Translations under genes and position numbers: made by a program | NCBI RefSeq assembly: GCF_009663685.2 | Contig: NZ_RCOG02000027.1 | Span: 266,240 to 330,239 of the forward strand | DNA from: Cupriavidus sp. U2 | Lineage (GTDB): Bacteria > Pseudomonadota > Gammaproteobacteria > Burkholderiales > Burkholderiaceae | DNA: 64,000 nt | Direction of reading: 5' to 3' | The notes under the pieces: model-generated | Told to the model about the DNA's origin: nothing | Databases searched by the model: none | The model's input: only the letters and a program-made list of their open reading frames with translations | Part shown: positions 16,652 through 24,931 of the stretch, in pieces | How positions within the stretch are numbered: the stretch's first letter is position 1 | Layout: each line of letters opens with the position of its first letter

Positions 16652-17445
16652 ACCCGATCCTGCTGACAACGGGAGACCTGACGCTGGCCAGTCTGCTGAT
16701 CGTGGCCGGCGCGGCGCTGTCGCTGGCCATGTCGCTGGGCATCCATCGCGCCCTGCTCTGGGCCGCGGCCCGCATGGTGGTGCAACTGATGCTGGTAGGC
16801 CTGGTGCTGCGCGCGGTCTTTGCGCTGTCGTCGCCATGGCTCACGCTGCTGGTGGTGACGGCGATGATCTTCGCCGCGGCGCGTGAATCCGGCAGCCGGC
16901 TGGAGCGCCGCTTCGCGCCGCGCTGGCAGATGGCGATCGGGCTGGCGTCGGTCAGCGCCCCCACGCTGGTCATCACGGTGCTGGCCCTGCTCACCGCCCT
17001 GCGCCCCACGCCGTGGTACGACGCACGCCACGCGATTCCGCTGGCCGGCATCATCCTGGGCAACGCCATGAACGCGGCCAGCCTGACGCTGCACGCCACG
17101 CTCAACGCCGCGTGGCACCAGCGCCAGGCCATCGAAGCCAGGCTGGCCCTGGGGGAGGACCGCCATGCCGCCTTGCGTCCGATCCTGCGGCAGGCGGTGC
17201 GCGGCGGACTGCTGCCGACGATCAATACGATGGCGGCAGCGGGCATCATCACGCTGCCAGGCATCATGACCGGCCAGATCCTGGCCGGCATGGACGCGAT
17301 GGACGCCGCGCGCTACCAGATCCTGCTGATGTCCCTGCTGGCCGGCGGCAGCCTGCTGGCCGTGGTGTCGGCCGGCTGGCTGGCCGTATGGCGCCTGACC
17401 GACGAGCGCCACCGCCTGCGCCTGGACCGCCTGCACGCGGCCTGA
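16648..17445 (+). CDS. fetB: FetB/YbbM permease (UPF0014), putative iron exporter
   Basis: 265 residues, about seven membrane helices. It carries the UPF0014 hallmarks AARMVVQLMLVGLVLRAVF, IILGNAMNAASLTL and the late TINTMAAAGIITLPGIMTGQ. The start is fixed by the 4-base overlap with fetA. Together they would form a two-component ABC exporter in the inner membrane. A strong stretch of inverted repeats follows before the porin gene, so the operon probably ends here. The iron role is carried over from E. coli, not shown by this sequence. Confidence 0.88.
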   Translation: MNPILLTTGDLTLASLLIVAGAALSLAMSLGIHRALLWAAARMVVQLMLVGLVLRAVFALSSPWLTLLVVTAMIFAAARESGSRLERRFAPRWQMAIGLASVSAPTLVITVLALLTALRPTPWYDARHAIPLAGIILGNAMNAASLTLHATLNAAWHQRQAIEARLALGEDRHAALRPILRQAVRGGLLPTINTMAAAGIITLPGIMTGQILAGMDAMDAARYQILLMSLLAGGSLLAVVSAGWLAVWRLTDERHRLRLDRLHAA

Positions 17446-17477
17446 ACCGCTACCCAACTGCAATATCCCTGACACCA

Positions 17478-17566
17478 TTGACATGGCACTTCGTAGAACT
17501 GCCATGTAGTGACGCATTTCCGTGCAACAGTCTCATCTCGAATGAGAAAAATCTCACTCAGAGTGA
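17478..17566 (+). promoter_or_regulatory. Porin leader: TTGACA box and three stacked inverted repeats
   Basis: A consensus -35 hexamer TTGACA sits at 17478-17483 and overlaps the inverted repeat CATGGCA-N11-TGCCATG (17482-17506). Two more follow: TCTCAT-N5-ATGAGA (17531-17547) and the near-seamless TCACTC-A-GAGTGA (17554-17566). All lie within 170 bp upstream of the porin start and are well above chance for so short a leader. They look like a regulator binding array or a structured 5' untranslated region. No clean -10 box is evident. Confidence 0.5.
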
Positions 17567-17647
17567 CGAAGAAGCGAGCCAAATCAAAGCTGAAAAATTC
17601 ATGCCTTCCGATCATTGCGGATTCCTTCCCAACCTGGAGAACAAGGC

Positions 17648-18703
17648 ATGAAACTGAAACTGGCAGCGGCTGCTGCAATCACGATGTTTGCCGCGGGCGC
17701 TCAGGCGCAGTCGAGCGTCACCCTGTATGGCGTGGCGGACGTCGGCGTGGAATACCTGAACCGCACCGCCGGCGACCACAGCAACGTGCGCATGCAGTCC
17801 GGCAACGGCATCACCACCGGCTCCTGGTGGGGCATGCGCGGCACGGAAGACCTGGGCGGCGGTCTCAAGGGCGTGTTCGTGCTGGAGAGCGGCTTCAACC
17901 TGGACACGGGCACATCGGCCAGTAGCCGCCTCTTCAACCGGCAGGCATTCGTGGGCCTGCAGGGCCGGTTCGGCGCCCTGATGCTGGGCCGCCAGCAGAC
18001 GCCGATCTACGACTTCACGCTGGCGTTCGACCCGATGGCCGCCACCTCGCAATACTCGATCGTCAATCTGGACCCGTTCATGGCCAGCCGGGCCGACAAC
18101 GCCATCCAGTACAAGGGCACGTTCGGCGGCCTGACGGCGGCGGCGCTGTACAGCTTAGGCTATGACAACAGCGCCCCGTTGGGCTTCGGCAGCGGCGAGG
18201 TGCCGGGCAACTACAAGAAGGGCCGCGAGTACGCCGCCAGCCTGCGCTACACGACGGGTCCGTTCGACGTCGGCGTGGTGTACGACCTGCGCCAGCCCGA
18301 CACCGATATCAAGGACCAGCGCGCGTCCGTGGCCGGCAGCTACGCCTTCGGCCCGGCCAAGGTCTTTGCTGGCTATCGGTGGGAAAACCTGAGCGGTGCA
18401 GGCGCGGCCTTCAAGCACAGCAACATCTACTGGATCGGACTGGGCTACCAGGCCACGCCGGCACTGATGCTGAAGGGCGCGGTGTACTACAACGACTATG
18501 CCGAAACCAGCGCCGACCCGGTCGTCTTCGTCGCCACGGCCGACTACGCGTTCTCCAAGCGCACCAGCGCCTACCTGGACCTGGGCTACGCGTGGAACCG
18601 CACCGGCAAGGGCGTTGCATCGCGCGCCAGCCTGAGCGCCGACAACATCCGGGCGGGCGACAGCCAGTTCGGCGCGATGGTGGGGGTACGCCACCGCTTC
18701 TGA
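17648..18703 (+). CDS. General (OmpC-like) trimeric porin of Burkholderiales type
   Basis: 351 residues. A signal peptide (MKLKLAAAAAITMFAAGAQA) is followed by the typical start SSVTLYGVADVGVEYLNR. The strand-turn pattern GSWWGMRGTEDLGGGLKGVF and the terminal Phe (GVRHRF) needed for BAM recognition are present. It is a 16-strand outer-membrane channel of the Neisseria/Bordetella family for small anions. The start at 17648 is preceded by GGAGAAC. It is a single gene with a complex leader and a strong terminator, consistent with high, regulated expression. Confidence 0.93.
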   Translation: MKLKLAAAAAITMFAAGAQAQSSVTLYGVADVGVEYLNRTAGDHSNVRMQSGNGITTGSWWGMRGTEDLGGGLKGVFVLESGFNLDTGTSASSRLFNRQAFVGLQGRFGALMLGRQQTPIYDFTLAFDPMAATSQYSIVNLDPFMASRADNAIQYKGTFGGLTAAALYSLGYDNSAPLGFGSGEVPGNYKKGREYAASLRYTTGPFDVGVVYDLRQPDTDIKDQRASVAGSYAFGPAKVFAGYRWENLSGAGAAFKHSNIYWIGLGYQATPALMLKGAVYYNDYAETSADPVVFVATADYAFSKRTSAYLDLGYAWNRTGKGVASRASLSADNIRAGDSQFGAMVGVRHRF

Positions 18704-18730
18704 CCCCGCCGCAAGACACTTTCCGATTTT

Positions 18731-18755
18731 GCCCGGCCGCGCGCCGGGCTTTTTT
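18731..18755 (+). terminator. Intrinsic terminator of the porin gene
   Basis: GCCCGGC-N5-GCCGGGC (18731-18749) is followed directly by TTTTTT, a textbook rho-independent terminator 28 bp after the porin stop. Confidence 0.9.
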
Positions 18756-18798
18756 ATATCGGCTTGCTCGAAAAACAGCCCGCGGACGTGCCGGCAAT

Positions 18799-20058
18799 TC
18801 AGCGCCGGCCATCCGCCAGCTTCCGCGCATCGGGATGGCCGCGCAGCCGCCACATCGCCACGCAGCCAAGTGCCGGACCGATGGCCAGCATGCCGAAGCC
18901 GGCGCGCCAGCCCAGCCATTCGACCACGTCGGGCACCAGGTGGATGCTGGCCAGCGTCAGCAGGAAGCCGGCGCATGTCTGCGCCGTCAGAAGCGTGCCG
19001 ATCGATGACGGTTCGGCCAGTTCGGTCACGCTGGCCGAGAACTGGGCGGAATCGGCGATGACCGACACGCCCCAGACCAGCGCCATCGTTACCAGCACCG
19101 CCATCGGTGCCGTATCGAGCCAGCCCATCAGCGCCGCGCAGCTTGCGCTGATGGCCATGGCGCCGATGGTGACGGCCGTGCGGCCCACGCGGTCGGCCAG
19201 CCATCCGCCCGCCCAGGCTCCCAGCGCGCCAATGGCAATCGCCGCGAAGGTCAGCAGTTCCGCCCGCCCACGCGCATCGGCCATGCCGCGTGCGGCAAAC
19301 GTCTGCTGCAGGAACAGCGCCAGCCAGGCCCACATCGCATAAAGCTCCCACATGTGGCCCAGATAGCCCAGGTTGGCCAGGCGCACTGCGGGCTGGCGCC
19401 AGGCCTGCGCGATCTTGGTCGGGTCGATGCGTGCGGCCTTCCGGAGATTGGGGCCTATCGCCGCCATGCCGATCAGCAGCGCCGCGCCGGCCGCGCAGGC
19501 CGCCGCCACCGCGTAGATGGTACGCCAGTCGGGGCCGCCAGCAGCGGGCGTCAGCCACGCGGCCACCAGATGCGGACTGGCCGACCCGAGCGTCAGCGCG
19601 CCCACCAGCAACCCGATCAGCAGGCCCAGGTCAGCGCGCGCCCAGGTTGCCGCCAGCCGCATGCCCACCGGATAAACCCCGGCCATGCACATGCCCGTAA
19701 TAAAACGCAACGTCACCACCGCGCCGCCCGTGGGCGCGATGAACGCGAGCATGCCCGTGGCCAGCGCCGCCACCAGGGCCGAGCCGGCGAACAGGCGGCG
19801 CAGGTCGTAGCGGTCGGGCAAGGACAGCAGCGCCGACATCAGCGTGCCGGCGACAAAGCCGAACTGCACGGCACTGGTCAGCAGCGCCTCGTCGAACGCC
19901 GAAATGGCCTCGGTGCGCTTGATCAGCGCCACGGCGGTGCTGGCAGAGAACCACACGCCCATCGCCGCCACTTCGGCCAGCAGCAGGATGGCGATCGAGA
20001 ACAGCTTGCCGCGCTGGCGCTGCCGCACCGGCGCGGCCGCCGAAGTGGGTGCCGTCAT
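18799..20058 (-). CDS. MFS transporter linked to a flavin monooxygenase operon
   Basis: 419 residues, about twelve helices. An MFS loop motif is visible as ADRVGRTAV after helix 8, and GMCMAGVYPVGMRLAATW in the N-terminal half resembles nitrate/organic-anion porters. It starts two bases after the flavin reductase stop and is the third gene of the leftward operon (monooxygenase, reductase, transporter), so it likely imports the monooxygenase substrate or exports its product. It is convergent with the porin gene, with the porin terminator between them. Confidence 0.87.
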   Translation of the reverse strand: MTAPTSAAAPVRQRQRGKLFSIAILLLAEVAAMGVWFSASTAVALIKRTEAISAFDEALLTSAVQFGFVAGTLMSALLSLPDRYDLRRLFAGSALVAALATGMLAFIAPTGGAVVTLRFITGMCMAGVYPVGMRLAATWARADLGLLIGLLVGALTLGSASPHLVAAWLTPAAGGPDWRTIYAVAAACAAGAALLIGMAAIGPNLRKAARIDPTKIAQAWRQPAVRLANLGYLGHMWELYAMWAWLALFLQQTFAARGMADARGRAELLTFAAIAIGALGAWAGGWLADRVGRTAVTIGAMAISASCAALMGWLDTAPMAVLVTMALVWGVSVIADSAQFSASVTELAEPSSIGTLLTAQTCAGFLLTLASIHLVPDVVEWLGWRAGFGMLAIGPALGCVAMWRLRGHPDARKLADGRR

Positions 20059-20059
20059 C

Positions 20060-20563
20060 TCAGACGGCCGCCGGGTGTGCGACGGTGCCCACGGGATGGA
20101 AGTCGCGCCCGAAGTAGATCAGGCCCGCCTGGCCGCTGGCGCTTTGCGCGGCCTTGACGGCGCAGAAGAACACCGTATGCGTGCCGACTTCGGTTACCGA
20201 CGTGATCTCGCAATCGAGCGCGCTGATGGCGCCATGCAGCACCGGCGCGCCCGTGGCCAGCTGCTGCCACTCCGCGCAGGCAAACCGCTCGTCCAGCGAC
20301 AGGTCCCTGTCGGCAAAGCGCATGGCCACGTCGCGCTGTCCGGCGGCCAGCACATTCACGCAGAGCCGGCCGTTCTGGCGGATGACGGCGTTGTTGCGGC
20401 TGGACCGGTTGATGCAGACCAGCACGGTGGGCGGATCATCGGTAACCGGACAGACGGCGGACGCCGTGCAGCCGCCCAGCCCGGCCACGCCGTCCGTGGT
20501 GATGACGTTGACGGCGGCACCCAGGCCCGCCATCGCGTCGCGAAAAGTTGTCTTGTCTACCAT
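20060..20563 (-). CDS. NAD(P)H:flavin oxidoreductase (flavin reductase-like, FMN-binding)
   Basis: 167 residues of the flavin_reduct/HpaC type. It opens MVDKTTFRDAMAGLGAAVNV, with the FMN-contact region GCTASAVCPVTDDPPTVLVC and the late GTHTVFFCAVK followed by GLIYFGRDFHPVG. It supplies free reduced flavin to a partner monooxygenase. The partner (LLM family) lies 11 bases upstream in the same operon. The ATG at 20563 is chosen because the family begins here; the frame upstream overlaps the monooxygenase end. Confidence 0.9.
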   Translation of the reverse strand: MVDKTTFRDAMAGLGAAVNVITTDGVAGLGGCTASAVCPVTDDPPTVLVCINRSSRNNAVIRQNGRLCVNVLAAGQRDVAMRFADRDLSLDERFACAEWQQLATGAPVLHGAISALDCEITSVTEVGTHTVFFCAVKAAQSASGQAGLIYFGRDFHPVGTVAHPAAV

Positions 20564-20574
20564 GATGCGTCTGT

Positions 20575-21948
20575 CTATACCGGATTGGCGCCGGCTCCGC
20601 GATATTGCGCCGCCGCGTGGGTGGCTGGCAAGCGGGCCGTGCCGAACAGCTTGTCGCGATAGGTGCCCGGCTGGTACGCGGTCTTGTAGGCGCCGCGCTC
20701 CTGCAGCAGCGGCACCACCAGGTCGATCACGTCCTCGAAGCACTCCGGCACCACCGTGCGCGACAGGTTGAAGCCGTCCACGCCGGTCTCCTCGCTCCAG
20801 GCCATCAGCAGGTCTGCCACATGCCCGGCCGCGCCCACCCACGGCGGCTGGCGGCTGCCCAGCACCATCTGTTCCAGCAGCTTGCGGCGCGTCCATTGCG
20901 GGCCCGCGCTGCGCGTCATGGCTTCCACGTTCGACACGATGGCCTGGCTCTTGCCGGTATCGATCGGCTCGTCCAGGTCGTAGCGCGAGAAGTCGATGCC
21001 CAGCGACGCCGCCGCATGCACCAGCGCGGCCTCGGAACTGACGTAGCGCCGATATTCCTCGAACTTGTCGCGCGCCTCGGCGTCGGTGCGTCCCACCACC
21101 AGCGTGGCGCCCAGAAACACCTTCACGTCGTCGGCCTGCCGGCCGAGCTGCACGGCCTGCGCGCGGATGTCGTCGACGATTTCCTTCACGCCCTCCTTCT
21201 TCTGCCCGTTCACGAACACGCACTCGGCGTGCGTGGCGGCAAAGCGGCGGCCTCGCGTCGACGAACCGGCCTGGTACAGCACCGGCGTGCGCTGCGGCGA
21301 CGGCGCGCACAGGTGCATCGCATCCACCTTGTACTGCGGGCCGCGATGATGGATCACGCGCACTTTTTCGGGATCGGCATAGACCCCGGCCGTGCGGTCG
21401 GCCACCACGGCACCGTCGTCCCAGCTGCCTTCCCAGAGTTTGTAGACCAGCGCCATGTACTCGTCGGCCAGGTCGTAGCGGTCGTCGTGTGCCACCTGGC
21501 CGTCGATGCCGATGGCCCGCGCCGCGCTGTCCAGATAGCCCGTGACGATGTTCCAGCCGATGCGCCCGCCGGTCAGGTGATCCAGCGTGGACATGCGGCG
21601 CGCGAACAGGAACGGCTGCTCGTAGGTCAGGTTGGCGGTCACGCCAAAGCCAAGGTGCCGGGTCACGGCCGCCATGGCCGGTATCACCAGCGTCGGGTCG
21701 TTGACCGGCACCTGCACCGCGCCGCGCAATGCGGCGTCGGGGCTGGCGCCATAGACGTCGTAGACGCCCACCACGTCGGCAAAGAAGATGCCGTCGAACA
21801 GGCCGCGCTCCAGCGTCTTCGCGTAGTCGATCCAGTACTGAAGTTCGGCGTAGCGGTGCGACTGGTCGCGCGGGTGGGTCCACAGGCCCTGCTGGATGTG
21901 GCCCACACAGTGCATGTCAAAGGCGTTCAGGCGGATTTCACGGGGCAT
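20575..21948 (-). CDS. LLM-class flavin-dependent monooxygenase (NtaA/SnaA/DszA family)
   Basis: 457 residues with the bacterial luciferase-like TIM barrel. It begins MPREIRLNAFDMHCVGHIQQ. Typical family segments are FDGIFFADVVGVYDVYG, the flavin-contact LTYEQPFLFARRMSTLDHLT, GRIGWNIVTGYLDSAAR and VLYQAGSSTRGRRFAATHAE. Relatives attack nitrilotriacetate, EDTA, dibenzothiophene sulfone and similar substrates using reduced FMN. It is the first gene of a leftward three-gene operon with flavin reductase and MFS carrier, and is divergent from an XRE-cupin regulator. The substrate is unknown; nearby genes give no sulfur or chelate marker. Confidence 0.9.
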   Translation of the reverse strand: MPREIRLNAFDMHCVGHIQQGLWTHPRDQSHRYAELQYWIDYAKTLERGLFDGIFFADVVGVYDVYGASPDAALRGAVQVPVNDPTLVIPAMAAVTRHLGFGVTANLTYEQPFLFARRMSTLDHLTGGRIGWNIVTGYLDSAARAIGIDGQVAHDDRYDLADEYMALVYKLWEGSWDDGAVVADRTAGVYADPEKVRVIHHRGPQYKVDAMHLCAPSPQRTPVLYQAGSSTRGRRFAATHAECVFVNGQKKEGVKEIVDDIRAQAVQLGRQADDVKVFLGATLVVGRTDAEARDKFEEYRRYVSSEAALVHAAASLGIDFSRYDLDEPIDTGKSQAIVSNVEAMTRSAGPQWTRRKLLEQMVLGSRQPPWVGAAGHVADLLMAWSEETGVDGFNLSRTVVPECFEDVIDLVVPLLQERGAYKTAYQPGTYRDKLFGTARLPATHAAAQYRGAGANPV

Positions 21949-21987
21949 GGGGGCGGCTCCGGGGAAAAGGGGCAGGTCTCATCTTCA

Positions 21988-22001
21988 TCCACTATAGTGG
22001 A
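21988..22001. promoter_or_regulatory. 14-bp perfect palindrome, likely operator of the monooxygenase operon
   Basis: TCCACTATAGTGGA is an exact palindrome 40 bp upstream of the monooxygenase start. Its centre (ACTATAGT) reads as a -10-like TATAGT on either strand, so a bound repressor would block the leftward promoter. The XRE-cupin regulator gene begins 100 bp away. Confidence 0.55.
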
Positions 22002-22064
22002 CAAATGAGCATCATCGTGAGGATTTCAGGCCGAGGGTTAACCCGCGCCGGGCAATGCCGCTTC

Positions 22065-22070
22065 TATAAT
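22065..22070 (+). promoter_or_regulatory. Candidate -10 box of the XRE-cupin gene
   Basis: A consensus TATAAT lies 31 bp before the ATG at 22101. No good -35 hexamer stands at the right spacing, so this may be an activated or weak promoter. Confidence 0.4.
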
Positions 22071-22100
22071 CGGACCACCTTTCCCAGCGCCTTCGCCACC

Positions 22101-22667
22101 ATGAGCCGCCTGCCCGACGACCCCACCACCGCCATTTCCGCCCGCGTGCGCATCGAGCGCGAATCGCGCGGCTGGTCGCTGGCGGAGCTGGCGGACCGCT
22201 CCGGGGTATCCAAGGCGATGATCAGCAAGATCGAACGTGGCGAGGCCAGTCCCACGGCTACCGTGCTGGGACGCCTGTCAGGCGCGTTCGGGCTGCAACT
22301 CTCGATGCTGCTGGCGCTGGCCGAGCAGGCTGGCGAACGCCTGAGCCGCGCCGCCGAACAGCCGGTGTGGCAGGACCCGGAAACGGGCTACACGCGCCGT
22401 GCGGTGTCGCCGCGCAACGGCGGCATGCTCGAACTGGTGGAGGTGACGCTGCCCGGGCACGCGCGGGTATCGTATCCATCGTCGGCCTTCACGTTCCAGC
22501 ATCAACAGATCTGGGTGCTCGATGGCACACTGGTCTTCGAGGAAGGCGAACTGGCGCACACGCTCGCCGCCGGCGACTGCCTGCAGCTCGGGCCGCCCGC
22601 GCCCTGCACGTTCATCAATCCGGGCCCGGACGCCTGCGTATACGTGGTGGCGCTGGTGCGCCGCTGA
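22101..22667 (+). CDS. XRE-family regulator with C-terminal cupin sensor
   Basis: 188 residues. The helix-turn-helix is at about 15-70 (SLAELADRSGVSKAMISKIE), with GEASPTATVLGRLSGAFGL after it. A cupin barrel (about 110-185) contains FQHQQIWVLDGTLVFEEGE and GDCLQLGPPAPCTF and would bind a small effector. The ATG at 22101 is chosen where the HTH family begins; the frame runs upstream but overlaps the divergent monooxygenase start. It most likely represses the monooxygenase operon through the palindrome at 21988-22001. Its stop abuts the convergent GntR stop (TGATCA). Confidence 0.87.
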   Translation: MSRLPDDPTTAISARVRIERESRGWSLAELADRSGVSKAMISKIERGEASPTATVLGRLSGAFGLQLSMLLALAEQAGERLSRAAEQPVWQDPETGYTRRAVSPRNGGMLELVEVTLPGHARVSYPSSAFTFQHQQIWVLDGTLVFEEGELAHTLAAGDCLQLGPPAPCTFINPGPDACVYVVALVRR

Positions 22668-23453
22668 TCAGGACTGGTCGGCGTCGATCCACACGCGCGT
22701 CGACGCCCCCGCGCGCGTCAGCCGCATCTGGTACGTATAGCGTTCGGGGTGGTAGAGCCCGACCAGGAACTGCACCGGGCGGCCGTTCGCGTCGGATGCC
22801 ACGCGCGACACGCGCAGCAACGGCACGCCGGGCGCGATGCGGAAGATACGGGCCACGTCCAGGTCGGCCACGGCAGCGCCCAGCGTCTGATCGGCCGAGA
22901 CCACCTCCACGCCGTGCTGCGCCAGCGCCACCAGCATCGGCGTGTCCTGCAGCGTATGGCGGTCCAGCGCCGCCGCCAGATCGTCGGGCACGAACACTTC
23001 GGTATAGGAAATGGGCTGCGCCTTGAACTTGCGCACCCGCACCACCTTGAGCACGGGTGCGCCGGGCGGCAAGTCCAGTGCGGCGCTGACGGCGGCGGGC
23101 GCCGCCATGCGCTTCCATTCCAGCACCTGCACGCGCGTACGCATGCTGACGCTGACGATGTTGTCGAGCAGGCCGCCTCGCACGGTCTGCACGGCGGTCT
23201 CGGCCTGCGCCACGTTGCGCGCGGTCGGCACCGTGCCCTTGCCGCGCAACCGCATCACCAGGCCTTCTTCCTGCAATCGCGCCAGAGCCGACCGCACGGT
23301 CACGCGCGCCACGCCGAACTCCTCGGCCAGCTGGCGTTCGCCGGGCAGCGGCAGGCCGGCTGCGTAGTGACCGCCGCGAATGCGCTCGCGCAGGATCAGG
23401 CGAACCTGCTGGAAACGCGGCAGCGAGGTCAGCGGGGCGTGGGCATCGAGCAT
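22668..23453 (-). CDS. GntR-family regulator, HutC subfamily (UTRA domain)
   Basis: 261 residues. The winged helix spans about 10-80 (RLILRERIRGG, GERQLAEEFGVARVTVRSAL, then EEGLVMRLRGKGT). The C-terminal UTRA domain has LKVVRVRKFKAQPISYTEVF and ends LVGLYHPERYTYQMRL. It is the last gene of the leftward Bug, LeuC-like, LeuD-like, lyase operon, 96 bp after the lyase. Such terminal GntR genes usually autoregulate the operon in response to the substrate. Inverted repeats upstream of the Bug gene are candidate operators. Confidence 0.87.
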   Translation of the reverse strand: MLDAHAPLTSLPRFQQVRLILRERIRGGHYAAGLPLPGERQLAEEFGVARVTVRSALARLQEEGLVMRLRGKGTVPTARNVAQAETAVQTVRGGLLDNIVSVSMRTRVQVLEWKRMAAPAAVSAALDLPPGAPVLKVVRVRKFKAQPISYTEVFVPDDLAAALDRHTLQDTPMLVALAQHGVEVVSADQTLGAAVADLDVARIFRIAPGVPLLRVSRVASDANGRPVQFLVGLYHPERYTYQMRLTRAGASTRVWIDADQS

Positions 23454-23549
23454 CGGGCGGGGGCAATCAGGCGGGTGGACCGGGAACTCCGGGCGATGCC
23501 GCCACGGTACGCGTGCCGCCCCGGTCAGGCAAGCACGCGTCGCGTCGGG

Positions 23550-24416
23550 TCATTCGTACTGCTTGCCCAGCGCCAGCATTTCCGGCGTGCCGATGACATC
23601 ATTGAGCGCCTGGAACGACAGCATCCTGTCCAGGTACGGCGTGGTGGTACCGTTGGCGTGCAGGCTGGCCAGGTAGTCGCGCAATGCAAAACTCAGCGCA
23701 CGCACGGTGCCGCCCGGGAAGATCACGATGCGGAAGCCGATTGCCTCCAGTTCGGCGGCCGGCAGCACGGGCGTCTTGCCGCCTTCCACCATGTTGGCCA
23801 GCAGCGGCGCGCGGGCGCCAAGGCGGGCGATCGCTGTGGCCATGTCCTCGCGGCTGCGCAGGGCCTCCACGAAAAGCACATCGGCGCCGGCTTCGGCGTA
23901 CTGCCCGGCGCGCGCCAGCGCGGCGTCCATGCCCTCCACGGCAACGGCGTCGGTGCGCGCGATGATCAGCGTATTGTCGTCGCGCCGCGCATCGCAGGCG
24001 GCGCGGATCTTGCCGGCCATCTCCGCGGCGCTGACAACGGTCTTGCCATCCAGATGACCGCAGCGCTTGGGCATCGACTGGTCTTCGAACTGGATGGCGG
24101 TGGCGCCAGCACGTTCCAGCACGCGCACGGTCTGCATCACGTTCAGCGCATTGCCAAACCCAGTGTCGGCGTCCACGATCAGCGGCAGCGCGGGGCAACG
24201 TTCGCGGATATTGCGCGTGACCGATGCCACGTCTTCCAGCGACAGGAAGCCGATATCGGGCCGCCCCAGCCGCGTGTAGGCGATGCTGGCGCCGGACAGG
24301 TAGGCGGCCTGGAAGCCGGCCTGTTCGACCAGCAGGGCCGAAAACGCGTCGTAGACGCCCGGTGCGGTCACGATGCCGGTGCCTTGCAGGCGTTGCTTCA
24401 GCGTCATTGCACTCAT
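23550..24416 (-). CDS. Isocitrate lyase/PEP mutase-family lyase, possibly an alkylmalate lyase
   Basis: 288 residues. A PrpB-like barrel has VYDAFSALLVEQAGF, the metal-binding DADTGFGNA (82-90), the EDQ motif and the loop KRCGH (117-121) with catalytic Cys119. The Cys places it with true C-C lyases (2-methylisocitrate, 2,3-dimethylmalate) rather than with oxaloacetate decarboxylase or PEP mutase. The ATG at 24416 overlaps the LeuD-like stop (ATGA), with GAGGGAG upstream. Beside an aconitase-family hydratase, 2,3-dimethylmalate or a similar alkylmalate is a sensible substrate, yielding pyruvate or a 2-oxoacid plus a carboxylate; this is inference. No methylcitrate synthase is nearby, which argues against propionate use. 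Confidence 0.82.
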   Translation of the reverse strand: MSAMTLKQRLQGTGIVTAPGVYDAFSALLVEQAGFQAAYLSGASIAYTRLGRPDIGFLSLEDVASVTRNIRERCPALPLIVDADTGFGNALNVMQTVRVLERAGATAIQFEDQSMPKRCGHLDGKTVVSAAEMAGKIRAACDARRDDNTLIIARTDAVAVEGMDAALARAGQYAEAGADVLFVEALRSREDMATAIARLGARAPLLANMVEGGKTPVLPAAELEAIGFRIVIFPGGTVRALSFALRDYLASLHANGTTTPYLDRMLSFQALNDVIGTPEMLALGKQYE

Positions 24417-24931
24417 TGCACTCCCTCTTTGACCGAAAGTTGGCCCGACGCGATCCGGCGCGCCAGGTGCGGGACCAGTCCGCCATCGCGGATCATGGCC
24501 ACCAGATGCGGGGGCACCGGTTCGCACTGCAGCGCCGGCGCGTTGTCAATATAGACCTGGGCCGTGTCGATCTCGCATCCCGCGCGCTGGCCGGGCGTCA
24601 CCGGCGGCAGCGCCGGGCAGGTCAACAACGGCAGCCCGAGGTTGAATCCATTGCGGTAGAACAGGCCGGCAAACGACGGGGCCACCACCGCCACCACGCC
24701 CAGGTGGCGCAATACCTCGACCGCCTGCTCGCGCGACGATCCCGCGCCAAAGTTGCGCCCGCCAAAGACGATGTCGCCGGGGCGCACCTGTGCCGCGAAC
24801 GACGGGTCCACGGATTCCAGGCAATGGCGCGCAATCTCTTCGATGCCAAACTTCATGTAGGCGCCCGGCGCCAGGAAATCGGTATTGATATCGTCACCGA
24901 ACACCCAGGCCCGGCCGGAAAAACGACTCAT
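24413..24931 (-). CDS. Aconitase-family hydratase small subunit (LeuD/DmdB-like)
   Basis: 172 residues, swivel domain. It starts MSRFSGRAWVFGDDINTDF, with the substrate-binding loop FGAGSSREQAVEVLRHLGV and the NGFNLGLPLL segment. It overlaps both neighbours by four bases. It forms the active hydratase with the large subunit encoded just upstream. The short length is like archaeal LeuD/HacB and dimethylmaleate hydratase small subunits rather than the roughly 215-residue proteobacterial LeuD used in leucine synthesis. No leuB or leuA is nearby, supporting a catabolic role. Confidence 0.87.
   Translation of the reverse strand: MSRFSGRAWVFGDDINTDFLAPGAYMKFGIEEIARHCLESVDPSFAAQVRPGDIVFGGRNFGAGSSREQAVEVLRHLGVVAVVAPSFAGLFYRNGFNLGLPLLTCPALPPVTPGQRAGCEIDTAQVYIDNAPALQCEPVPPHLVAMIRDGGLVPHLARRIASGQLSVKEGVQ

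Noticed and set aside
23550..24416. prpB of the methylcitrate cycle
   Set aside because: No prpC, acnD/prpF or PrpR-type regulator is nearby, and the partner is an aconitase-like two-subunit hydratase. Activity on methylisocitrate cannot be fully excluded.
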